6,213 nucleotides of DNA from Methanosarcinales archaeon (lineage in GTDB: Archaea > Halobacteriota > Syntropharchaeia > Alkanophagales > Methanospirareceae): NCBI GenBank assembly GCA_025464425.1, contig JAODGV010000076.1, positions 1 to 6,213 of the forward strand, in the 5' to 3' direction. A program made the translations under genes and the position numbers. This document shows positions 1 through 5,998 of this stretch, piece by piece (the first letter of the stretch is position 1; each line of letters opens with the position of its first letter). The notes under the pieces were generated by a model that saw only the letters and a program-made list of their open reading frames with translations, ran no database searches and was not told the origin of the DNA.

Positions 1-257
1 CTCGTATTTCAAAAGCCAACCGAAGGCGGTGTGTACCTTATCCGTATTGGCTTTTACATGCTTTGTCTTTGATTTACAGTTATAAATTCAGCCTCTCCAA
101 TCTTTTGAGATTGATAATATACCAGACATTAAGGGCGATTCTGTCACTTCAATTATATTATTTTTCTATTACTACCTTATACTACATAATAGTGGCATGG
201 TGGAAGAGGGTTACTTGCTCTCTGGCATCCTGCAATACCACATAATCGGCTGTATGT
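1..257. other. AT-rich leader region without a supported gene
   Basis: No convincing gene lies here. The third forward frame is open from base 3 to 245, but it has no good start, no ribosome binding site and a composition of Tyr, Leu, Ile and Ser typical of translated AT-rich spacer. The stretch is visibly richer in A and T than the genes that follow. It contains a 9-bp inverted repeat at the left edge and several TATA-like strings, for example ttataaat at 80-87 and ttatac at 178-183. Any of these could be a promoter for the gene at 258, but none sits at the roughly 26-base spacing that would make the choice clear. The first bases may belong to the tail of a gene cut by the window edge; this cannot be decided. 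Confidence 0.5.
11..55. repeat. 9-bp inverted repeat (hairpin) near left edge
   Basis: aaaagccaa at 11-19 is exactly complementary to ttggctttt at 47-55, with 27 bases between the arms. The loop can form a smaller aagg/cctt stem (23-26 with 36-39). The right arm ends in TTTT, so on the plus strand it could act as a terminator-like structure for a gene to the left. Archaeal terminators are usually simple U-tracts, so this role is only a guess. It could equally be a remnant end of a mobile element. Confidence 0.35.
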
Positions 258-728
258 ATGAAAGACATGAGTGAATGGCGTGATGCGATGCGGGATCGGT
301 GCAAAGAGGTTCTGTTAAGCCATGGATATACGGTGGTTGATGGAGATGTGAGGTTATACCGTGAATATAACGGTGATAAGTTTGCGCTTGGTAGGGCAGA
401 CCTCGTGGTGGTGAAGGGCAGCCGGATATGGATGGTTGTGATGATAGAAGGGGATGCTTCACCGAAGAACATACTCGGAGCGATTTCCGTCGTGGATATG
501 GCGGACAGATGTTTGATACGTACGGGACAGGAGGGTAAGATGGTGCCCTTAGAGAGGGCTGTTCTCTTTGTTCTCACACATACAACGGCAGAAGAGTACG
601 TGAAGCAGGAAGCGATGGTCATGATGCTCCGCGATGTATATACACTCACGAACCTGTGCGATTTTATCGTCACGAATGAAGAGAATTTTGTGGAAGAACT
701 GCACGAGATGGAGCTGTATATGGCATAG
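258..728 (+). CDS. Hypothetical protein, possible degenerate PD-(D/E)XK nuclease-like fold
   Basis: I do not recognise a named family for this 156-residue soluble protein. It starts with a helical, charged segment (WRDAMRDRCKEVLLSHGY, residues 7-24). A core follows that resembles the sheet of restriction-endonuclease-like proteins: GRADLVVV (45-52) with Asp48, then IWMVVMIEGD (57-66) with Glu64 ending a hydrophobic strand, then SPKNILGAISVVDMADR (68-84), probably a helix. Asp48 and Glu64 are placed like the D and E of a PD-(D/E)XK site, but the expected Lys two residues after the Glu is replaced by Asp66, so catalysis is doubtful. A second hydrophobic strand (AVLFVLT) is near residues 96-102, and the C-terminus is acidic. 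No ribosome binding site precedes ATG 258; Met4 (267) is an alternative start. It ends 35 bases before the next same-strand gene. The fold call is an inference; coding status is fairly secure. Confidence 0.7.
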   Translation: MKDMSEWRDAMRDRCKEVLLSHGYTVVDGDVRLYREYNGDKFALGRADLVVVKGSRIWMVVMIEGDASPKNILGAISVVDMADRCLIRTGQEGKMVPLERAVLFVLTHTTAEEYVKQEAMVMMLRDVYTLTNLCDFIVTNEENFVEELHEMELYMA

Positions 729-751
729 TTATCTTAACATAGTTATCTTAA
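724..751 (+). repeat. Perfect 14-bp tandem duplication between two genes
   Basis: The unit catagttatcttaa occurs twice with no spacer, at 724-737 and 738-751. The first copy carries the TAG stop (726-728) of the upstream gene. The second fills most of the short gap before the TrkA-N gene. The repeat is AT-rich and lies where a promoter or operator for the ATG at 764 would be, about 13 to 40 bases upstream. It may be a doubled regulatory site or a recent slippage duplication. The sequence shows only the duplication. Confidence 0.75.
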
Positions 752-763
752 TATTTTCATCGG

Positions 764-1702
764 ATGAAGACAATCATAATAGGAGGTGGGAGAGCGGGTA
801 AAGAGCTTGCTGCTCAGTTACCGAATGCAGTAATAATAGAGAGCAATCCGGCTAAGAAGGCGCAACTGGAGCGTCTGGGCGGAGTGGAGGTGGTCATAGG
901 TGATGGTAGTGATGAGGAGTTATTGAAGCAGGTTGGTCTGTACGATGTTGGGACTTTCATCTCACTGACGAGCGATGATGATGTGAATTACCGTGCAGCA
1001 GCGATTGCGAAGCGATACGGTGTGCCACGGATAATAGTCAGGGTTGAGGACCCTGAGGATCAGGCGCGATTTGAGGAGCTCGGGGTTGAGTCCATAATGC
1101 TACCCGCAAAGCTGATAGCCAATCTCGTTATGAACCTGATTCGGTGTCCGAAGGATGTAGATATACCATTCAACCGGATTCTTGTTCCTATTTTGAATGA
1201 AAAGACATTGGAGAAGGCATTCAAAGAGGCTTTACTCATTGCCTCAGTTGCAAGAGCGGAGCTCACGGTGATTGCCTCGCCTGATATAGATCGAAGAGAA
1301 ATGGAGATGCTTGCGATGGAACTGGGCGTGCGATTGAGGATTTTAATGGAGGAGGAGCACCTGATGCAGATAATAAAGAGGCATTTGCGTTATCACGGCT
1401 GCATAATATTAGAGCGTGTGGAAGAGCACCGGTGTTATCCTGATTGTATAATAATAGACCAGGAAGAGCTGGGTTTCATGGATAGATTGCTCGGCAGGAG
1501 TATAGTACTGAAACTGATAAGGTGTGCATCGCGTCCGGTACTTGTGGCACGTACATTCAGGTATTATGAACGCATACTTGCAATTATAGATTCACATGAT
1601 AGCGTTGAATCGGTTTGCAGGTATTCATTTCTATTAGCCCACCTCTGTGGTGCTGAGATAGAGCTGCTCATTCTGAGTGAGCGAGGTGGGAGTAATAGAT
1701 AG
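764..1702 (+). CDS. TrkA-N (RCK) domain fused to universal stress protein domains; frame broken in second USP domain
   Basis: This is a cytoplasmic regulatory protein of the KTN/RCK type, 312 residues as read. Residues 1-130 form a Rossmann fold: MKTIIIGGGRAG has the GxGxxG loop (Gly7, Gly9, Gly12), Glu26 ends strand 2 as expected for NAD(H) binding, and GDGSDEELL (46-54) and SLTSDDDVNYRAA (67-79) are typical TrkA-N motifs. A USP-like domain follows (about 136-263, opening FNRILVPI and ending RPVLVAR). A second begins at RILAIIDSHDS (270-280) but is cut after about 35 residues, where this frame stops at TAG 1700. The missing half is in the next frame (1677-1916). No TrkA-C domain is present. 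The start is fixed by the Rossmann strand immediately after Met1; no ribosome binding site is visible. The antiporter gene just downstream suggests this protein controls that transporter. Confidence 0.88.
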   Translation: MKTIIIGGGRAGKELAAQLPNAVIIESNPAKKAQLERLGGVEVVIGDGSDEELLKQVGLYDVGTFISLTSDDDVNYRAAAIAKRYGVPRIIVRVEDPEDQARFEELGVESIMLPAKLIANLVMNLIRCPKDVDIPFNRILVPILNEKTLEKAFKEALLIASVARAELTVIASPDIDRREMEMLAMELGVRLRILMEEEHLMQIIKRHLRYHGCIILERVEEHRCYPDCIIIDQEELGFMDRLLGRSIVLKLIRCASRPVLVARTFRYYERILAIIDSHDSVESVCRYSFLLAHLCGAEIELLILSERGGSNR

Positions 1703-1916
1703 CGTTGAGTGGCTGAAGAGGGAGGGAGCGAGGGCGAATGTACGAATAAAGGAGAATCGGATAGAGGGTAACCCGATGATAGAGGTGGTGAAGGAGGTGA
1801 AGAGCGGTAGATACCAGCTTGCAGTGATCCCATGGCGTGGTAGTGGCGTTATCAGAGGAGACCTTATAAAGCGGATAATAAACAACGCACCCTGCTCCGT
1901 ATTAACGGTGGTGTGA
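1677..1916 (+). pseudogene. Out-of-frame C-terminal half of the second USP domain
   Basis: This 79-codon open stretch, from GTG 1677 to TGA 1914-1916, reads VGVIDSVEWLKREGARANV, then MIEVVKEVKSGRYQLAVIPW, and ends INNAPCSVLTVV. That is how the last half of a USP domain looks: a helix, a strand, a basic Arg/Lys helix and a terminal VLTVV strand. It continues the domain started in the upstream frame, which it overlaps by 26 bases. A TGA in its own frame lies at 1674-1676 and no ribosome binding site precedes the GTG, so independent translation is unlikely. Removing one G from the GGG at 1688-1690 would join the frames as LSERGGVIDSVEW and give one protein of 383 residues. Either the assembly has an extra G, the gene is truly frameshifted, or the ribosome shifts here. 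Confidence 0.8.
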
Positions 1917-3104
1917 ATGAATATAAGTCCAAATGTGCTCTTACTGTTGATAGCGGGTTTTGCATTCATAATACCACTTCTATCGGGCAGGATAGGCGTT
2001 CCTGCGGTGGTTGGTGAGATTCTGTGCGGTATATTCCTGGGTATGCTGGGCGTATCAATAACAGGGGAGGGGCAGATAATAATAGATTTCCTGGCGAACT
2101 TCGGGCTTATATTCCTGATGTTCCTCGTAGGTCTGGAGCTCGATTTCTCAGGCACTGAGGTATACGGTATAAAGCCATTTATCACAGGCTTCTTCATTTT
2201 CTTCTTCACTATTGCCATTTCAGCATATCTGGTATTGGAGGTAGGGGTTTTTGGCACCGGATACGGGCTATTTGCAGCTATGTTGCTATCGAGCTCCGCA
2301 GTCGGCGTGACGATACCGGCGATAAGGGAGCTGGGGCTCGTAAAGACCGATTACGGGCAGACAATCCTGGTGTCGGCATTCATTGCCGATTTTGGCACCG
2401 TATTGCTCATCACGATCTACACACTGTATCTGAAGAAGGGGCTGACGATGGAGATGTCGCTGATTGCACTTGTATTTGTGCTATTCTTCGTGATATATTA
2501 TGCAGGTAAACTCGCGATCTGGTATTATCCCGAGCGGCTGTCCGCGTGGTTCAAATCAGACCAGCCATCAGAGATAGGTGTGCGTGCATCCTTTGCTCTG
2601 TTGCTCGTATTCGTAGCTTTAGCGGAGATATCGAATGTGGAAGCGATACTGGGGGCATTTCTCGCGGGTGTGATGCTTTCTTTACTATTTCGTGGCGGCA
2701 CTGTCCTGGAACAGAAGCTCTTCGGGATCGGTTACGGGTTCCTCATCCCGATATTCTTCATAAACGTGGGTATGCATTTTGATGTATGGGCACTGGCGAG
2801 CGGTGGCATTTATCTGTTACCGAAACTACTTCTCGTCGCTTTTGCGGTCAAGATAGTGCCATCGTTGCTATTTATCTTCAGGCACACGGTGAAAGAGAGT
2901 GTGGCAGCGGGCATCCTGCTCTCGTCACGGCTCAGTCTGATAATAGCGATGGCGGCGATTGGACTGGAGCTGAACCTGATAGATAAGACGATGGAATCAG
3001 CGATCATACTGTTAGCACTGATAACGAGCATAACATGCCCGACGATGTTCCGCAGGATGCATGTTGCTGCAAGAGAAGCGACTATAATTCCCGCCAGAGC
3101 CTGA
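1917..3104 (+). CDS. CPA2-family (KefB/NapA-like) cation:proton antiporter
   Basis: This integral membrane antiporter of 395 residues exchanges Na+ or K+ for H+. It is almost entirely hydrophobic segments, consistent with 12-13 membrane helices. Family marks are PAVVGEILCGIFLG (29-42), FLVGLELD (69-76), SSSAVGVTIPAIRELGL (125-141, the unwound-helix Thr132/Pro134 region), SAFIADFGTVLLI (153-165) with the ion-binding Asp158, AILGAFLAGV (243-252), PIFFINVGM (278-286) and Lys312. The residue before Asp158 is Ala, not the Asp-Asp pair of electrogenic NapA-type members or the Gln-Asp of KefC, so coupling cannot be assigned. The protein ends soon after the last helix and has no cytoplasmic RCK domain; that role probably falls to the TrkA-N/USP protein encoded immediately upstream. 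ATG 1917 directly abuts the TGA at 1914-1916, suggesting translational coupling, with ggtgg at 1907-1911 as a weak ribosome binding site. Its 3' end overlaps the convergent glycosyltransferase by 23 bases. Confidence 0.93.
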   Translation: MNISPNVLLLLIAGFAFIIPLLSGRIGVPAVVGEILCGIFLGMLGVSITGEGQIIIDFLANFGLIFLMFLVGLELDFSGTEVYGIKPFITGFFIFFFTIAISAYLVLEVGVFGTGYGLFAAMLLSSSAVGVTIPAIRELGLVKTDYGQTILVSAFIADFGTVLLITIYTLYLKKGLTMEMSLIALVFVLFFVIYYAGKLAIWYYPERLSAWFKSDQPSEIGVRASFALLLVFVALAEISNVEAILGAFLAGVMLSLLFRGGTVLEQKLFGIGYGFLIPIFFINVGMHFDVWALASGGIYLLPKLLLVAFAVKIVPSLLFIFRHTVKESVAAGILLSSRLSLIIAMAAIGLELNLIDKTMESAIILLALITSITCPTMFRRMHVAAREATIIPARA

Positions 3105-3789
3105 ATATCTGATATGCCATCCCGAAGACGTCACGCCATATATTCACCTTCGTATCTGATGGTGATCGCCATCGTACCGGGAACTCCTTGATCCGGTAGC
3201 CCGCTCTCTGTGCCCGTACCAGTATCTCCGTATCCCAGAACCAGTGGTTGTCCTTGACCTCATCCAGAATGGCGAATAGTGAATCACGTTTGAAAGCCTT
3301 AAACCCGCACTGATGGTCACGCAAAGAGGAGTTCAATATGACACGTGTGAGGAAATTAAAGCCCTTACTCGCGATTGATCTCGTTATAGAGCGGTTCACT
3401 TCACTACCTTTCAGCATTCTCGAGCCCGTGGCTATATCATAGCCCGCACGTATGTAATCAATCAGCTCTTCGAGGTGTACGATGTCTGTTGCGAGATCAA
3501 CATCAATATAGACCAGAATATCACCTTTTGCGAGTTGAAATGCACGTTTCAGCGCTCTACCGCGACCTAATCGTGTATCACTGTGCAGATGATGCACATA
3601 GTGGCGTTCTCGTGCGAGCGCATCGGCTATCCTATCGGTGCCATCGGTGGAGCCATCCTCTGCTATTATGATCTCAAAGGCTTGTGAAATCGCACCCAGT
3701 TCGCTGGCAACGATATCTACGGTCTCGCTTATACGTTTTGCTTCGTTGTACGCAGGCAGGACGAGTGATACCTCGGTGGGTTCTGGCAT
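3082..3789 (-). CDS. GT2 glycosyltransferase, dolichyl-phosphate sugar synthase (Dpm1/Alg5-like)
   Basis: This is a GT-A fold glycosyltransferase, probably moving a sugar from a nucleotide-sugar donor to a polyprenyl (dolichyl) phosphate at the cytoplasmic membrane face for N-glycans or other surface glycans. From Met at 3789 it has 235 residues. Motifs in order: VLPAYNE (10-16), AEDGSTDGT (43-51), LGRGRALKRAF (74-84), the metal-binding DVD (96-98), GSR (122-124), DHQCGFKAFKRD (158-169), FWDTEILVRA (184-193) and a basic W-R-S-P-x-D-T-K stretch (207-214). There is no C-terminal membrane helix, so it is a short soluble or peripheral form. An in-frame ATG at 3822 would add 11 residues, but that segment lies on the TATA element at 3811-3820. 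A TATA centred 26 bases upstream of 3789 fits a leaderless transcript starting there, so I prefer 3789. Donor and acceptor cannot be read from the sequence. Confidence 0.9.
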   Translation of the reverse strand: MPEPTEVSLVLPAYNEAKRISETVDIVASELGAISQAFEIIIAEDGSTDGTDRIADALARERHYVHHLHSDTRLGRGRALKRAFQLAKGDILVYIDVDLATDIVHLEELIDYIRAGYDIATGSRMLKGSEVNRSITRSIASKGFNFLTRVILNSSLRDHQCGFKAFKRDSLFAILDEVKDNHWFWDTEILVRAQRAGYRIKEFPVRWRSPSDTKVNIWRDVFGMAYQIFRLWREL

Positions 3790-3810
3790 ATCTCTTCTTA
3801 TATGCTTCAG

Positions 3811-3820
3811 GTTATATAAC
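3811..3820. promoter_or_regulatory. Palindromic TATA box, probable bidirectional promoter
   Basis: gttatataac is its own reverse complement and sits between two divergent genes. On the minus strand its centre is about 26 bases before the glycosyltransferase ATG at 3789, the normal distance from an archaeal TATA box to the transcription start, implying a leaderless message. It is preceded there by purine-rich aaaaagat, a plausible BRE. On the plus strand its centre is about 40 bases before the atpB ATG, which would leave a short leader containing the ribosome binding site at 3842. A second plus-strand candidate is ttttaaaa at 3824-3831, but using it would exclude that binding site from the message. 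Confidence 0.6.
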
Positions 3821-3841
3821 ATCTTTTTAAAACTAAAGTTA

Positions 3842-3848
3842 GAGGTGA
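3842..3848 (+). promoter_or_regulatory. Ribosome binding site of atpB
   Basis: gaggtga ends six bases before ATG 3855 and matches the archaeal 16S anti-Shine-Dalgarno sequence. It selects 3855 over the out-of-frame ATG at 3850. Confidence 0.8.
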
Positions 3849-3854
3849 AATGAG

Positions 3855-5258
3855 ATGGCGGTAGATCTATCAGCGAGGGAATATACCACGATAAAAGAGG
3901 CTGCGGGACCTCTCATTGTGGTGGAAGGAGTGGAGGGAGTTTCTTACGGCGAAGTGGTGAAGATAGTAACGCCGGAGGGCGAGGAGAAGACCGGGCAGGT
4001 TCTGGAAGCGAGTACGGGGCTCGCTGTGATCCAGGTATTCGAGGGTACATCTGGCATAGACACCTCAAGGACACGAGTGCGGTTCACAGGGGACATAATG
4101 CGGGTGAGCGTATCGCAGGATATGGTTGGGCGATTCTTTGACGGGTTGGGCAATCCGCGCGATGGTGGACCGGAGATAATAGCGGAGGAGCGGCTGCCAA
4201 TCATCGGCGCTGCGATAAACCCCTCAGCCAGGGACTATCCTCGTGAGTTCATACAGACCGGTATTTCCACCATTGATGGTATGAACACACTTGTGCGAGG
4301 GCAGAAGTTACCGATATTCTCTGGTGCCGGTATGCCGCATAACGCACTCGCCGCTCAGATAGCGAGGCAGGCGAAGGTATTAACAACTGGAGAGCCGTTC
4401 TCCGTTGTATTTGCGGCAATGGGAATCACCCATGAGGAGGCTTCGTTCTTCATGCGCGATTTCGAGCGCACAGGTGCTATTGAGCGTATAGTCGCATTCA
4501 TCAATCTCGCAGACGACCCTGCAATTGAGCGTGTAATAACACCACGAATGGCACTTACCACTGCTGAGTTCCTCGCTTACGAGTATGATATGCATATTCT
4601 GGTGATACTGACGGACATGACGAACTACTGTGAAGCACTGAGGGAGATATCAGCGGCACGGGAGGAGGTGCCGGGCAGGCGTGGTTATCCCGGCTACATG
4701 TATACCGATCTATCCACGATTTACGAGCGCGCGGGCAGGATAAAAAATCGAAAAGGGTCCATTACGCAGATACCCATTTTAAGTATGCCGGATGACGACA
4801 TCACGCATCCGATACCGGACCTCACGGGTTACATAACAGAGGGTCAGTTCGTGCTATCACGAGACCTGCACAGACGTGGAATATATCCGCCAGTGGACGT
4901 CCTGCCTTCGCTATCGAGATTGATGGACGAGGGTATAGGACCCGGGCGGACTCGAGAGGACCATGCAGGTGTATCAAACCAGCTATATGCGGGCTATGCC
5001 GAGGGTAGAGATATGCGCGACCTGGTGGCGGTGGTGGGGGAAGAGGCGCTAACAGCCAGGGATCGTAAATATCTGGAGTTCGCAGACGTGTTTGAGAAGC
5101 GATTTGTTACTCAGGGTCAGAACGAGGACAGGAGTATTGAGGAGACACTGGATCTCGGCTGGGAGCTACTGGCAACACTGCCGGAAGGCGAACTCAAGCG
5201 AATTGACGAGCATATAATAAAGAAGTACCATCCGAAGTACCGAGCTGCTGCAAGTTGA
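3855..5258 (+). CDS. atpB: A-type (archaeal/V-type) ATP synthase subunit B
   Basis: This is the regulatory, non-catalytic nucleotide-binding subunit of the A1 head, alternating with catalytic subunit A in the A3B3 hexamer that couples ion flow to ATP synthesis on the cytoplasmic side. At 467 residues it matches the usual length of about 460. It has the N-terminal beta-barrel (about 10-80, with GQVLEASTGLAVIQVFEGT), PREFIQTGISTIDGMNTLVRGQKLPIFSG (129-157), SGAGMPHN (156-163) where subunit A would have a true P-loop, TDMTNYCEALREISAAREE (253-271), GRRGYPGYMYTDL (274-286), PSLSRLM (351-357) and a helical C-terminal domain. Nothing in the motifs looks degenerate. Unusually, subunits A and D do not flank it: upstream is a divergent glycosyltransferase and downstream a DJ-1-like gene, so it has its own promoter. 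The family assignment is essentially certain. Confidence 0.98.
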   Translation: MAVDLSAREYTTIKEAAGPLIVVEGVEGVSYGEVVKIVTPEGEEKTGQVLEASTGLAVIQVFEGTSGIDTSRTRVRFTGDIMRVSVSQDMVGRFFDGLGNPRDGGPEIIAEERLPIIGAAINPSARDYPREFIQTGISTIDGMNTLVRGQKLPIFSGAGMPHNALAAQIARQAKVLTTGEPFSVVFAAMGITHEEASFFMRDFERTGAIERIVAFINLADDPAIERVITPRMALTTAEFLAYEYDMHILVILTDMTNYCEALREISAAREEVPGRRGYPGYMYTDLSTIYERAGRIKNRKGSITQIPILSMPDDDITHPIPDLTGYITEGQFVLSRDLHRRGIYPPVDVLPSLSRLMDEGIGPGRTREDHAGVSNQLYAGYAEGRDMRDLVAVVGEEALTARDRKYLEFADVFEKRFVTQGQNEDRSIEETLDLGWELLATLPEGELKRIDEHIIKKYHPKYRAAAS

Positions 5259-5275
5259 GGTATAATAAATATGAA

Positions 5276-5998
5276 ATGGAAGTAAGGGTATTATTAACTG
5301 CGATCGTATTGATGGCGATTCTGGTAGCGTCAGCCATGCCCGTATCATGTGCGAATGAGCTTGAAGGCAAACGGGTTTTGATGGTGATAGCTCCTGATGG
5401 CTATAAAGAAGAGGAACTATCAGTGCCTCGTGATATATTCATTGAGCATGGAGCGGAGGTGGATGTGGCAAGTACGCATCGTGGCATTGCGAGGGGCATG
5501 TCAGGGCACGAAATGAAAGTGAATCTTTCACTTGACGATGTGGATATCTCTGATTATGACGCTATCGTTATTGCTGGCGGTGTCGGCTCGAAGCAATATC
5601 TGTGGAATGACCCGAGATTGATAGCGCTGGTTCGTGATGCATATGCAGCTAACCGGACAGTTGCTGCTATTTGCCTCTCGCCTGTGGTGCTGGCACGTGC
5701 GGGTATTCTCACGGATAAGGAGTGCACGGCATATCCGGCAGCGAGAGATGAGATGATAAAGAATGGATGCCGGTATACGGGCGGAGATGTTGTGGTATCA
5801 GGCAATATAGTAACAGCTAAGGGACCCGAATGTGCTACTGAGTTCGCCATTGAGATTTCTAACCTCATGACGGGACCCGGTGCTTCACCTGTATCAACAC
5901 AGGAACCAGAAACAGAGGGATACTGTGCACCCGCGGTGCTCGTGGCTTTCTCAGTGGTGGTATTATTGAACCGGAGGCGTGTGAATGGTAGAAAATAG
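5276..5998 (+). CDS. Exported, membrane-anchored DJ-1/PfpI-family protein
   Basis: From ATG 5276 this is 240 residues. Residues 1-26 form a signal peptide (Arg4, hydrophobic 5-20, then MPVSCAN; Cys25 could be a poor lipobox). A DJ-1/PfpI domain fills about 31-198: KRVLMVIAPDGYKEEEL (32-48) with the conserved acidic cluster, YDAIVIAGGVGSKQYLW (94-110), and the nucleophile elbow VAAICLSPVVLARAG (129-143) with Cys133. The residue after the Cys is Leu134, so the Cys-His pair of PfpI proteases is absent and protease activity is unlikely; a chaperone, deglycase-like or redox-sensing role is possible. After a Pro/Thr/Glu-rich linker (200-214) come a hydrophobic helix (216-231) and the tail NRRRVNGRK, an arrangement like archaeal C-terminal surface anchors. 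A TTG at 5255 overlapping the atpB stop would add seven residues but lacks a binding site; gaggt at 5257-5261 favours 5276 only weakly because the spacing is long. Confidence 0.85.
   Translation: MEVRVLLTAIVLMAILVASAMPVSCANELEGKRVLMVIAPDGYKEEELSVPRDIFIEHGAEVDVASTHRGIARGMSGHEMKVNLSLDDVDISDYDAIVIAGGVGSKQYLWNDPRLIALVRDAYAANRTVAAICLSPVVLARAGILTDKECTAYPAARDEMIKNGCRYTGGDVVVSGNIVTAKGPECATEFAIEISNLMTGPGASPVSTQEPETEGYCAPAVLVAFSVVVLLNRRRVNGRK
5973..5977 (+). promoter_or_regulatory. Strong ribosome binding site inside the upstream gene
   Basis: ggagg lies seven bases before ATG 5985, within the last codons of the DJ-1-like gene. It fixes the start of the zinc-ribbon gene and indicates that the two are read from one message. 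Confidence 0.75.

Noticed and set aside
3..245. Long open frame on the plus strand across the left spacer
   Set aside because: No credible start or ribosome binding site, AT-driven composition, and no recognisable motif; better explained as non-coding spacer.
182..673. 163-codon minus-strand open frame
   Set aside because: It lies antisense to the gene at 258-728, is rich in Ser/Thr/Arg as expected from the reverse of a coding strand, and shows no domain.
1677..1916. Independent small USP gene starting at GTG 1677
   Set aside because: It has only the second half of a USP domain, lacks a ribosome binding site, and its missing first half is directly upstream in the neighbouring frame, which fits one frameshifted gene better.
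1634..2257. 207-codon minus-strand open frame opposite the USP and antiporter genes
   Set aside because: The plus-strand genes have clear family motifs over the same bases; the reverse frame has Pro/Ser/Thr-rich low-information sequence and no motif.
3790..3822. Longer start (ATG on the minus strand at 3822) for the glycosyltransferase
   Set aside because: The extra 11 codons would lie over the palindromic TATA box, and GT2 enzymes of this type usually begin a few residues before the LPAYNE strand, which Met at 3789 does.
4320..4343. Damaged P-loop in atpB, where SGAGMPHN replaces the GxxxxGK[ST] Walker A motif
   Set aside because: Subunit B of archaeal and V-type ATPases normally has this non-catalytic form, so it is not a defect.
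5255..5275. TTG start for the DJ-1-like gene overlapping the atpB stop
   Set aside because: No ribosome binding site precedes it, and it would place a charged, polar segment in front of an already complete signal peptide beginning at ATG 5276.
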